Shown here one piece after another: positions 46,541 through 55,650 of a DNA stretch of 64,000 nt. Source of the DNA: Prostheceraeus crozeri. Lineage: Eukaryota > Platyhelminthes > Polycladida > Euryleptidae. Position 1 is the first letter of the stretch. Each line of letters opens with the position of its first letter. Made by a program: the position numbers and the translations under genes. The notes beneath the pieces are model-generated. The model saw nothing but the letters and a program-made list of their open reading frames with translations, was not told the DNA's origin and searched no databases. The DNA is taken from positions 62,001 to 126,000 of the forward strand of contig CAJQUW010012931.1 in assembly GCA_907163375.1 (NCBI GenBank), in the 5' to 3' direction.

Positions 46541-49500
46541 GAATTTCAATGCAGCTACATGTAGGAACCAATACTTCCTGAACATTTGACAGTGAATCGT
46601 GGAGCAATGGTTTGATCAGTAAACAGATGAATTTTGATTAACGTTGTACAGGTACAGCAGAAAGTCATGGATCTAGTAAAAATAGAGATTGAAGCATCTT
46701 AACCGAAATATTATCAATTGGAATTATCAAAAGTAAAATTCATTCATGAATGGGCTATATCAATTGCTTACAAATTATCAAGAGCTTAATGCAATTATCA
46801 CAGAAATTGTAAGCTGAGATTGATAATTGCATCACAAATATTGATGTTTGGTGTAATATGGAGAAGACTGAAAATCTGAATGAAAGAAACTTTCGAAATT
46901 AGACATTTGCAGATGGAGAACGATAATGTGGTTCATAAAAGAGGGTGGAGGTTGAACTCCAGACGAGACAACGGTGCATAAATTTTTGCTGAGAGAGTTT
47001 CAGCGATCTGCACAAGCGCATATCATCAATTCATTCTTTTATACATGCATTTCCATGCTTCCCTAATGATAAAGAGCGAATTTTGCGCTTTCATAGAAAA
47101 AATGCGGTTTTCTGGCTTTTAAATAGAAATATCTCATGAAACATTCCTATGATATTTTTTCATGAGAAGCAGTCCTAGACTAAGTAAGTTTCTATCAAAC
47201 TGCAATCTGCACTGTCAATAATTTCAATCAATTTATTCCCTTGCGCATTCATTGACATAGCTACCAAATGATGAAGGACGAATTTCTTGCCTTTCATTGA
47301 AAAAAACGCGTATTTGTCTGGCTTTTGGATAGAAGTAGGTCAGCATAAATATTTGAAAAGAAGCAGTCTTAGACAAACCAAAAAAATGCAGCCCTATGAA
47401 CAGAATAAATTTTAATCTAGCTACTTATAAACTCTTACAAATGTGTCATATGAATCACCATTTAGCTGGAGATAGGAATTGCTTTCGATAAGTCGCATTT
47501 TCTCGAATGAAAATCGTGGCTTAAGTGATAGAGTCGGTCGTCTGAGGCTTTTTTACAATTTTTGCACGGACTCTTTTGTGAACAGGCTCCTGTTTACATG
47601 GGAAAGCTAAAAGGATCGAATGAGTTGTCTATATCCACCAAATTTTCATTTAATCGCACCCCATTCTTTCTTTATCATCGCCTATCGATTAAAAACGCAA
47701 TTTTGAATCTTTTTATAGTAACAGTGTGAGAATAATTGCCATCATTTAATGATACATGTAGTCGATCGTCAATCCTCTACGAGTGCAATAGGCGCCAAGA
47801 ACTCGCTTAGCATCATCAATTCTTAAACCGCAGGTAGAGAGTAGATCATAGTGAATTATTTTGACCTATTCGATAAAACTCAATTACTGAACTCAATTAG
47901 CAAAGTGCATGAGTTACAGGTGGAGTACCTAAACTGTATATTGCTATATTAGAGCTGCTTGTGGTAAAAAATATAGCTCTTCAAATGATTGACCATGCTC
48001 ACGTCAAATTAGGATAGCGTTTACTGATTTAAATAAGAATCAAAAAGTTGTATAAGAACACAAGTTCAAATTGGCACAAAGATAAGAGTTCAATATCCAT
48101 TGGGGAATAATCCAAAATCCAAAAACGACAAAGGCTCAGTTTACATATCAACTCAACATAAACTACAGCCGGATCTTGTTGACCTTAGATGTCAGTGATA
48201 ATCACAATCTACTCCTCTTGCCAAGCAACGCAGAACTTGCAAGCATCTACGGAATTCCAAACCACTTCCGTGTCATTTTGCTCGCCTTGGCTTCGATTAT
48301 ATCTCCATTCTGGATAGGGAGATCTCATAAATCGTATAGGCCACATCGTGTTATAGGGATATCGTGTTTATCGTGTTATAGGCCACATAATCCTTGGGAG
48401 CACATAATCTTTGAGCCTCATTTGACCTGGTAGAGCTGTTCGGTTGATCTTGTTCAGGTACTTCAGTACCTACGCTTGTAGTTATACACCCTGGTGTTGG
48501 TCAGTCAATGGAAATGCATGCCGTCTTCCCATTGCGAGAATATATCGAAGGGTCATTGGGTCGGAGTCGGATCCTGAGTCGTGGTAGCTGGACGGCTCCG
48601 AAACCCTGATTATCATACATTTCGCTTATTAGTCGTTAGAATTGTTGCTGCTGATTGTTACTGGTTGTTGCCACTGACTATTCAAGATGTCTATTCCAGA
48701 CAAGAAAAAGAGTGAGACAACTATTTGTATGGTGATGAATCAATTGACTTAATTTTCTGACATCCCACACTACCGGTGTGACATTCTTGTACGACACTAT
48801 CCACTGGTTATACCCCTCATCCAGAGAGACGCAATAATTCACAGATAGAGTCTCACATCAAATGCTGCCTTAAAAACTTATAAAAGTGCAGACTAGGTGA
48901 GCTAAGTCTTCTTCATTTAAAACAGGAAATTTTAATGACATTCATAAAGATCGGAATACATGAATCCAAAACCAAAGAATATGTCACACATTAAATCATA
49001 TAAGTGTGTTGGAAAATTGAACATAATAACTGAAGATGTAAGAAACCAAAAACGTCTCGGTTTTCTGATTTTTTTCAGTCGGTTTCGGTTTTTGAAAAAC
49101 TGCGGTTTCGGTTCGGTTTTGGGCTAAGAGCCGAGAACTAGCTGTTATTTATCATCATGTCTGGCAACAATGCTAAACATTTCAACTTAAATCAAAACTT
49201 ACAATGTTGAAGTCGAAATCTGAAAGCTTTGCCTTAATCGTTTTAAGTTTTTCAGTGATCTAATTGCGATTATTTGATTCATTTTGCAGAAGTATAGTTC
49301 CGATTTCCAAAGTGTTATTCGACGAAAGTATTCCAATTAAGTTAGATAAGATGAAGTTTTGTCTGAATCTCCCTCCTGCATACCAAATCAAATTATGCAT
49401 ATGCATTTAAACCTGATAGGAAAATGTCCTCACTAAAGAGTAACGGACATTGACGTTCACAAGTCGGAGATCACCGGCATGTTACTGAGACTGGGCACAT

Positions 49501-50239
49501 GATATGTTTTGACAATGCGTAGCATTGATGAGGCGAAATGATGGCGGCAACGGCGCACTAAAGAAGCCAACTGGGTTCGGGCAACAAGACAAAGGTTGAC
49601 TCAGGATCTTCATATGATACAGAATTATAATCCTTTATCGCATGTATTTTTTCTTTCAAGTTATCTTGGCATTATAAGAATGTTACTTTTATCTTTAATC
49701 AGTACTAAAATATCATCATTGACTCATTTTGTAAAGAGACTATTGTCATAATCTTATCAACACTTTTCATTCCTTCATGCGAATCTCGCAATAAATCACT
49801 AAGCGCATGATCATGATGTCTGACTCACCTCGAAAGCGCTCGCGCAAACCCAAGCATTGAGTTTTGCTACCAACAGCAGAGGGGACCTTCCGATCATATC
49901 ATGTGGGAAAATATGTAAAAGATGTAAAGGATTTTATTCTATAATTTATCTGAAATTGAATTTGTAGTTATTTTTTAGGATAGGCAGTTTTTAGGATGAT
50001 CAGTGTCAATGAGGCTACATAAATATGAATTCTAGAGGTAATCCTTACATGCACTGCAAGCTGTGCACCGGTAAAATCAGTAAAAATGACCTTAAAACTC
50101 GACAGAAAATATCCATGAATATCAGATATCTTTGACGAAACCACAAGGATTGATGACGCCACAGTTAAAATCAGTTAGCATCTGAAAAGCAATTGAATTA
50201 TTTTTACACATTTTCTGTTCTGACTAAAAAGCAGCACGG
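46541..50239. other. Unassigned intergenic DNA
   Basis: No recognisable gene. A local duplication of a CGTGTTATAGG/GGCCACAT unit occurs at about 48,330-48,390. Confidence 0.45.
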
Positions 50240-51237
50240 TCAATTTTAATTAGTACTGTGCGCGGTGCACCGAAATGTTCGAATTTCGATCAAATTGATG
50301 TTTTACTGCACAGTTTCATTTATTGCGTGGAGACAACTAACTACATTAAATCTATATATCATGAAAATAAAGCCCAAAATCAAGGATGCATCATGAATTG
50401 ACCGATGCATTTCCTGATGTTGAGAAAAATGTGGAGAAAATGTCGGCACATGTAGATAATGCAAGTTCATGATAAATCATTTTAGGCCGCGAATATTCAG
50501 TTCCAGCGACCTCAGAATTCTGGAATCTCATAGTGAATGCCGTGTACCCTGCTGTTGTTCCAATTTCTAAGATAAGACTATCTCGGTATTCCAGCGGCCA
50601 GCGATCGGTTCGAAGGATTTTTCACTATCCGGTGGTTATATCATATCAGAGAGGGACTGCTTGAAACCGCCTAATGTCGAGATGTTGACCATCTTGCATG
50701 GTACGGTAATTTGTAGATAGCGGTGACATTGCTTCGAGAATTTCTACATTTTCTAATGAGCTCTGGTATTTTGAAAAAAACGAAAATAAACTCTTCCTTT
50801 GCTATATGTATATACGGTCGTATATATTTTAAAATAATCAATTAAAAACCGGACGTTTCGTCCGCCACTGACTAAGTAACTTAATCACTTTAATTTTTTA
50901 CCATTTCTTGTTGCATATCTCCATAATATCTGATTTCATACAACTTTAAAAAATTCTATTAGAACTGTCATGGAGTCATTTGCAAGTGATGGCAAGATTA
51001 AATGTAAGGAAGCCTATACATGTAGGTCTGTTCCTTAGTGTAGGTCAAATTCCTCAGTACTATTAGAATTTTCCTTGTACTCTATAAAATTTGTATTGAC
51101 TTCTATAGAAAACATGAATATTTATCATGAAAGATGGAGACCATGCCTTCAAAATTTTGAAATTTTAAGTGACAATCTACATTATAAAGCGAAACAAATT
51201 ATAATACGGCTACCCTTTGACAAGTGCTTCAGTGCAA
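50240..51237. repeat. ~1 kb dispersed repeat, copy B (interrupted by the virus-like element)
   Basis: Collinear with copy A from CGGTGCACCGAAAT to AGTGCTTCAGTGCA. Similarity to copy A stops at about 51,237, whereas copy A continues to its inverted terminus (CGGTGTACCG). The left end of the Polinton-like element therefore lies just after this position. Confidence 0.6.
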
Positions 51238-51269
51238 CTTCAGTAGTAAGCAAGTGACAAATACTGGAT

Positions 51270-52090
51270 AGCGCAAGATGGCCGCCGTCGTGTCTGAGTC
51301 CCCCCCCTCTGGAACGACAGTGTCGTGGTGTGCCGTCCAGGTTGGCCGAGACAAGTCGCTGACGTCCCCCCCCTCTGGAACGACAGAGTGTGAGACTCGG
51401 GTGAATGGGTCCGACCGCCTGGTGGACGTGGGCGACCGTCTAGGTTGACGTGGGCGACCGTCTAGGTTGACATGGGCGACCGCCTAGGTTGTCTTGGATG
51501 GTGAAACGGAGGCCAGATTCGGATTCAGCGTGAAATTCTGCATCTGTATGGTGAATTTGAAAGCAATCGGAGATAAAAATTTTTTCGCTGACGTCCCCCC
51601 CCCTTTGTTCTAACTTTGGTTCTAGTGGACGGATTTTGTTCGTTCGACTTGCATTGGAAAGAGGATGAAACACTGCTCGACCACATGTTTGGTTGCGAGT
51701 CAATCGGAGCAGCCGTTCAAAAGTTAGAGCGGTTACAAGATTTTAGGTCGGAGCTCACCTGAAAAAATCCTAAGTGTCAGAGTGACTTTGTATGGGAAAA
51801 ATTAAAAATTTTCCAAAGTGTGGAATTTCGACCTGGGACTGTCACCAAAACATTTTTCATCAAATTTTGAAATTTCACTGACGCCCCCCCCTCTGGACAG
51901 CTTGCTTCGATTTTGGCTTCCAGTGGATGGATTTTGTCGTGCGATAGCTCGTTTGAAAGCTAAGAGTGAGACAAATTCAGTGAAAGAATTGGCTTGTTCC
52001 TATCTGTCTTCGTTTAGATGTGAGACGCCATTTAAGATTTTGGGACATTGGCGAAAAACGACAGAGTTAGATTTCGAATCAGCTTGATGT
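51270..52090. repeat. Left terminal region with C-tract repeats (probable terminal inverted repeat)
   Basis: A run of seven or more C followed by TCTGG(A/-)AC recurs at about 51,300, 51,366 and 51,886, with a partial form at 51,594, usually preceded by CTGACG. Three 22-bp tandem units with the core GGGCGACCG(T/C)CTAGG start at 51,430, 51,452 and 51,474. There is no convincing gene. Polinton ends are long inverted repeats often with tandem repeats. The matching right end is outside the window, so this is an inference. Confidence 0.45.
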
Positions 52091-52095
52091 TATTG

Positions 52096-52145
52096 TCCAA
52101 TGAGGATCATCATCCAATGAGAATCAAGCATTTCTTTATAAATAG
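52096..52145 (+). promoter_or_regulatory. CCAAT-TATA promoter of the leftmost gene
   Basis: CCAATGAG at 52,097 and again at 52,114 precede a canonical TATAAATAG at 52,137-52,145. A TCATTCC initiator-like site lies ~25 bp downstream (about 52,166). The start codon exon is at 52,251. This is the only canonical TATA/CCAAT arrangement I see in the element. Confidence 0.6.
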
Positions 52146-52250
52146 CGAGCCTTCCACAGTGAGAATCATTCCATCGTTGAATCACACGAGTGACGGACGC
52201 ACATTTTCTCTCTCTCTCTCTCTAGTTCCCTGTTCTATTATCCAACTAAA

Positions 52251-53026
52251 ATGGTAAGTCGCTACTTCCCTCCCTCTCCTCCCTTGAACGTAAACTTAAT
52301 ACAATCTTTTTTCATTTTCAGGCATCTACTCCATCTGCTGCACTAGTAGGACAAAATGGCGGTCAAACGTTACAAGGTTCGCTACGGTCAGATCATCTAC
52401 AACTGAGGCCAGTGGAAGAAACATCCAAGGTACATAATCCTACACCGCTACAGCGTAAATTTAAACAAGCCTTGCGTTATGATGATCATAGCGTAGTACT
52501 CCAAACGGGAATGCTCCCTTCCACGGATGTCAAGATAATGCACAATCAGTATGGGGACTACATACTGATCCCCGTGAGTCCGTACATTCGCCACCAACTT
52601 GATATTATTGAGGAGTACGTGACATTAAATATGGACATTCCTACTCCTCTTGCTCAAGAGTGGAAGGCGAGAGATGACAAGGATACTCCCTATAGAAAGA
52701 TTTGGGATGGTAATCACATTTGCCTACCGGTATCACATTGGTGTACTTACTATAAGAAGGATGGAGATCATTCAAAACCCATCAGATGTGATGAGCTCGG
52801 AGAAGGTACTTGGGATATCCTTTTCAAAGTGAATGGGCTATATTATGGTCGACACAAGGATAATAAAATAGCCTCTCTCTCCATGCATATGGAATCCATC
52901 CTATATATTCCGAAACCACCCAACGTGGACGACATAATTGATCAAATCCTTAACAGCAGTGGTACGAAGCGCAAGTCGGAGAAGAATGCTACATCAAAAC
53001 GCAAATCAAAGAAGGAGAATTGCTAG
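52251..53026 (+). CDS. Unknown Polinton protein with basic tail (spliced, 235 aa)
   Basis: The start codon ATG at 52,251-52,253 is directly followed by GTAAGT; the intron runs to TTTTCAG at 52,321 (68 bp). The frame then continues from 52,322 (ASTPSAALVGQNGG...) to a stop at 53,026 with no other ATG in a suitable position, so the first exon contributes only Met. The C-terminal ~30 residues (GTKRKSEKNATSKRKSKKEN) are rich in Lys/Arg and look like a nuclear localisation or DNA-contact tail. The central part has no motif I recognise. It sits under the TATA promoter and may be an early gene. Confidence 0.75.
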
Positions 53027-53060
53027 TCCTTTCCTAACTCTACCCTATGACAATTCGCTT

Positions 53061-53186
53061 ATGTGCTTTGAGTGTCGTAGACGTGGTCTTATTAGATACA
53101 TTTTACTTCTTCGTTGCCATCATATCATTTGTGTATTTTGTCGTGAAAAGCATCGATGTAATTCTTCATTTTGTAATATGTTATAG
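53061..53186 (+). CDS. Small Cys/His zinc-finger protein (41 aa)
   Basis: From ATG 53,061 the frame reads MCFECRRRGLIRYILLLRCH then HIICVFCREKHRC. The CxxC, CHxxxC, CxxC-type spacing is that of a small RING/treble-clef finger, but a complete cross-brace is not evident in 41 residues. It may instead be the end of a spliced protein, since the frame is open upstream. It starts 34 bp after the preceding gene and has no ATGCAAA motif. Related in pattern to the larger protein at 54,270. Confidence 0.5.
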   Translation: MCFECRRRGLIRYILLLRCHHIICVFCREKHRCNSSFCNML

Positions 53187-53220
53187 AACGTTTCCTTAGA
53201 TGTGTAAATTTCCGTTTTAG

Positions 53221-53769
53221 GCTTCTATCATCATTTTTATGGATTGTGAGGGTGAACCTGTACAGGAGCTGAGTGCTATTGCTATGAACAATTGGACATA
53301 TCAGATTGTTAGTGTCTATCATCAACATGCCAACTGCGATCCCAATGTTGATCAATGGGCGAGAAAACACATTCATGGACTTAATCTGAAATATTTGCAA
53401 GACTATGGCTTTTCTTGTGAAAGTGCTCTTCTTATTGACTTTAAACGATGGTTAGCTGCTTTCAATGTTATACGCATCTTTTGTAATAATCCTGGTAAGG
53501 AGAGGAAAGTATTTCCCAATCTAATCATTGATGATATTTTGCTCCCACCTTGGGATACTAGAGTGAATCAACATTATCATGAAGTCACGAAACGTTTTAA
53601 GGATTTGTGTGTTCCTATTTTGTCTGTTCGTTGTAGTAGCTACGTTCATAACCAATGCTTCTTTCCTCCTTACCTCAACACTGCCAAAGTCCTGTATGGT
53701 TATCATTGCTCGCTGTATGATAGTTACCAGCTGTATCTATTTTATCTCTTTCAAACCATTGATTTATAA
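53221..53769 (+). CDS. DEDDh-type 3'-5' exonuclease, probably spliced to the ATG exon at 52,251
   Basis: The frame opens at an acceptor (CCGTTTTAG|G, 53,220/53,221) with ASIIIFMDCEGEPVQELSAI, the first strand and Exo I motif (DxE) of DnaQ/TREX-like nucleases. A middle block, FKRWLAAFNVIRIFCNNPGK, fits Exo II. The end, YGYHCSLYDSYQLYLFYL, gives the HxxxxD of Exo III. Starting at the internal ATG (53,239) would cut off the first beta strand. Splicing from the ATG|GTAAGT donor at 52,253 gives M-ASIIIF and 183 residues. Probable roles are proofreading or end trimming in element replication. AATAAA at 53,792 follows. Confidence 0.7.
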   Translation, partial: ASIIIFMDCEGEPVQELSAIAMNNWTYQIVSVYHQHANCDPNVDQWARKHIHGLNLKYLQDYGFSCESALLIDFKRWLAAFNVIRIFCNNPGKERKVFPNLIIDDILLPPWDTRVNQHYHEVTKRFKDLCVPILSVRCSSYVHNQCFFPPYLNTAKVLYGYHCSLYDSYQLYLFYLFQTIDL

Positions 53770-53791
53770 TGCATGCTTGTTACCGTTATTC

Positions 53792-53797
53792 AATAAA
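53792..53797 (+). terminator. Polyadenylation signal AATAAA after the exonuclease gene
   Basis: AATAAA 22 bp after the exonuclease stop and before the next promoter motif. Confidence 0.5.
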
Positions 53798-53825
53798 TGT
53801 TACTATGAGAAGAGTTGTTGTTTTC

Positions 53826-53834
53826 ATGCAATGG
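53826..53834 (+). promoter_or_regulatory. ATGCAATGG, weak form of the element's start-proximal motif
   Basis: 31 bp upstream of the ATG at 53,857; differs from ATGCAAA at the seventh position. Listed because position and spacing match the other copies. Confidence 0.35.
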
Positions 53835-53856
53835 ATGGGTTAGATAAAGGGCGATC

Positions 53857-54267
53857 ATGTCTTTCTCAAACGACTGCGGAACATTACGTTTTCATAGGCA
53901 AAGTTTAAAAGGAGCTGTTCAAGATTATGTGATAAATTTTCATAAAGATGAGACCGACATCGAAGCAGTGGTTGATGATGCTAGCACTCTATTTCTAGAG
54001 TTAATGAATACATTCTCTGATAGCATTATCATGGCGCGATTAGTTGCGAAAATTAAGTTTAGTCATTTTGGAAAGCAAGAGGTGGAAAGTCGCTCTTTCC
54101 ATTTTGCTTCTTATTCAATGGAAGTGGTAGATCACCCCCAAGAATTTTTTAAAAGACATATGATAAAAATTGCCGAACGTCTTAACGCATTTAACCATCA
54201 TGGTAGCAGTCTAGTGATTGAAGCGATTTCAGATATTCACATTCAACTTTCCATAAACAAAAATTAA
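53857..54267 (+). CDS. Protein resembling the N-terminal module upstream of Polinton polymerase B (136 aa)
   Basis: ATG-initiated (MSFSND...). Acidic middle (DETDIEAVVDDASTLFLELM) and a C-terminal block, FKRHMIKIAERLNAFNHHGS then SLVIEAISDIHIQLS. This resembles the I..F...GSGW.(V/L)..I..L.(I)HI segment that precedes the nuclease/polymerase of Polinton-type DNA polymerases. Here it ends shortly after, as a free-standing protein. The polymerase itself is not in the window. The similarity is from memory of the family pattern and is modest. The next gene starts 2 bp after its stop. Confidence 0.4.
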   Translation: MSFSNDCGTLRFHRQSLKGAVQDYVINFHKDETDIEAVVDDASTLFLELMNTFSDSIIMARLVAKIKFSHFGKQEVESRSFHFASYSMEVVDHPQEFFKRHMIKIAERLNAFNHHGSSLVIEAISDIHIQLSINKN

Positions 54268-54269
54268 AA

Positions 54270-54593
54270 ATGCAGTGGTACTTGATTGTAGCACAACTGG
54301 TTTTCGAGCTATGTCTGCTCACTCTCGAAGTATATTCCTTCTGTACATGCGTCTATTATTTAGAAAAGGCTAGCAAATTCATATCTTCAAAAAGACTTGC
54401 TATAGACATCAGTAACGGTGAAACTATGTGTTGCGATGTATGTAAGCGAAAGGATGGAAATGAAAAGCGCATCTTCAAGAGATGTAAGCATGCTTTTTGT
54501 CAACGCTGTTTCATACGTAATTGCATTCAACTTTGCCAATGTAACCACTGTGATATTGCTCATTTCGAGTGTCACTTATGTCGCAATAGTTAG
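54270..54593 (+). CDS. Membrane-anchored RING-like zinc-finger protein (107 aa)
   Basis: Starts 2 bp after the preceding stop. A hydrophobic N-terminal segment (about residues 3-30, including LIVAQLVFELCLLTLEVY) predicts a membrane anchor. From residue ~54 come CCDVCKRKDGNEKRIFKRCK, HAFCQRCFIRNCIQL, CQCNHCDIAHFECHLC, i.e. CxxC...CxHxxCxxC...CxxC...CxxC, a RING-type cross-brace. RING proteins usually act as ubiquitin ligases, so modification of host proteins at membranes is possible (inference). No ATGCAAA motif, consistent with translation from the upstream gene's transcript. Confidence 0.7.
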   Translation: MQWYLIVAQLVFELCLLTLEVYSFCTCVYYLEKASKFISSKRLAIDISNGETMCCDVCKRKDGNEKRIFKRCKHAFCQRCFIRNCIQLCQCNHCDIAHFECHLCRNS

Positions 54594-54598
54594 TACCT

Positions 54599-54610
54599 AT
54601 GCAAATGTGG
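54599..54610 (+). promoter_or_regulatory. ATGCAAATGTGG start-proximal motif
   Basis: 46 bp upstream of ATG 54,645, in the 51-bp gap after the RING gene; preceded by T (TATGCAAA). Confidence 0.55.
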
Positions 54611-54644
54611 TAAAGATAGGTTTTAGCAAAGACTAACACGAAAA

Positions 54645-55001
54645 ATGGCGAAACGTAAAATGACGAAACGTAAAAGTCAAAAGTTTTCTTCAGCCATTCA
54701 AGCTCTCCGACGAATGAAAGCAAATCAGCGATACAATGCTATACGACATGCCAACGATAAATTCATTCATGAAATTATTTCTCATGTGAGAAAGTTGAGG
54801 ACGAAGAAATTAGCACCAAAACAACGAAAGTTACTTAAGCGATATGCTACGAAATTGCGTTTCATCTCCAATCCTAAAGTCACCCTTCAAAGAAAGAGGA
54901 AAACTCTAACACAAAAGGGCGGTTTCCTTTCAGCAATACTTCCGATGTTAGCTCCTGTCGTGGGTAACCTATTGGGAAATATCTTTGGCTCTAAGCGTTA
55001 A
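54645..55001 (+). CDS. Basic Polinton protein with GG-hydrophobic C-terminus (118 aa)
   Basis: Strongly basic: MAKRKMTKRKSQKF, RKLRTKKLAPKQRKLLKRYA, VTLQRKRKTL. It then ends in QKGGFLSAILPMLAPVVG NLLGNIFGSKR (read as one stretch), a glycine pair followed by an amphipathic or hydrophobic helix. This two-part design (basic body, QxGG(F) hydrophobic tail) is a recurrent small protein in Polinton/adintovirus clusters, next to the ATPase. It resembles adenovirus membrane-lytic or core proteins in layout only. Likely virion core or membrane-active protein (inference). AATAAA follows at 55,027. Confidence 0.65.
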   Translation: MAKRKMTKRKSQKFSSAIQALRRMKANQRYNAIRHANDKFIHEIISHVRKLRTKKLAPKQRKLLKRYATKLRFISNPKVTLQRKRKTLTQKGGFLSAILPMLAPVVGNLLGNIFGSKR

Positions 55002-55003
55002 TT

Positions 55004-55015
55004 ATGCAAATGTTG
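55004..55015 (+). promoter_or_regulatory. ATGCAAATGTTG start-proximal motif
   Basis: 29 bp upstream of ATG 55,033 of the ATPase; preceded by T. It lies in the 31-bp gap between genes. Confidence 0.6.
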
Positions 55016-55026
55016 AGTCTCAAAGT

Positions 55027-55032
55027 AATAAA
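55027..55032 (+). terminator. Polyadenylation signal AATAAA after the basic protein gene
   Basis: AATAAA immediately before the ATPase start codon, 25 bp after the stop of the basic protein. It could end the 53.8-55.0 kb transcript. Confidence 0.4.
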
Positions 55033-55650
55033 ATGGATTTCAGACTTCAATGTGATAAAGTTCTGACTGTATCAGGTCCATCTCATGCAGGTAAAACTGT
55101 TTTCACGCTGAATTTATTGGATAAAAGAAGGGAGTTGTTTAGGGAAGCTATCAATCGAGTGATTTGGTGTTATGGTATTTATCAACCGTCGCTGTTTCAG
55201 GAATTGCAAAGTCGCAACTTTATTCGACATGAAGGAATTATTGCAGTGGATAAACTTCAGTCTAATGATGTTGTTGTATTGGATGATTTATTAAAAGAAA
55301 GTAAGAATTCAAAAGATGTTACAGATATGTTCACTCGCGCAGCACACCATAAAAGGTGCTTTATCATCTATATCACACAAAATTTGTTTCCTGATGGAAA
55401 AGAAGCTCGTACACGAAACCTGAATACACACTATTATGCTATTTTCAAGAATCCGCGAGATAAAAGTCAATTTGAAATTTTAGCGCGACAAGTTGCACCC
55501 AGAGGATCAAAAGCCTTAATTGAAATTTTTCAAGCAGCTACTGAAAAACCATACGGTTACTTATTCATTGACTTTACGCAAGAGTGTCCGGAAGAATTTA
55601 GATTTCGAAGTGATATTTTGAAAACTCCCATGATTATCTACAAACTATGA
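55033..55650 (+). CDS. DNA-packaging ATPase, FtsK-HerA superfamily (205 aa)
   Basis: Start chosen at ATG 55,033 because the longer frame has no upstream ATG and an AATAAA/ATGCAAA pair precedes it. Walker A SGPSHAGKT (residues ~14-22), Walker B VVVLDD (~80-85), sensor TQN (~115-117), ARTRNLN (Arg region ~125-131), FKNPRDKSQ (~138-146) and a C-terminal ATEKPYGYLFIDF block. Together these are the signature of the Polinton/adintovirus genome-packaging ATPase, which drives DNA into the capsid. Normal length and all catalytic motifs present. The stop overlaps the next start (ATGA). Confidence 0.92.
   Translation: MDFRLQCDKVLTVSGPSHAGKTVFTLNLLDKRRELFREAINRVIWCYGIYQPSLFQELQSRNFIRHEGIIAVDKLQSNDVVVLDDLLKESKNSKDVTDMFTRAAHHKRCFIIYITQNLFPDGKEARTRNLNTHYYAIFKNPRDKSQFEILARQVAPRGSKALIEIFQAATEKPYGYLFIDFTQECPEEFRFRSDILKTPMIIYKL

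Noticed and set aside
52412-53026. Start of the 235-aa protein at 52,412
   Set aside because: That codon is GTG; the ATG exon at 52,251 with a consensus intron gives a proper start.
54985-55032. N-terminal extension of the packaging ATPase
   Set aside because: It would start with TTG inside the previous gene; ATG 55,033 directly precedes the Walker A strand and follows the promoter motif.
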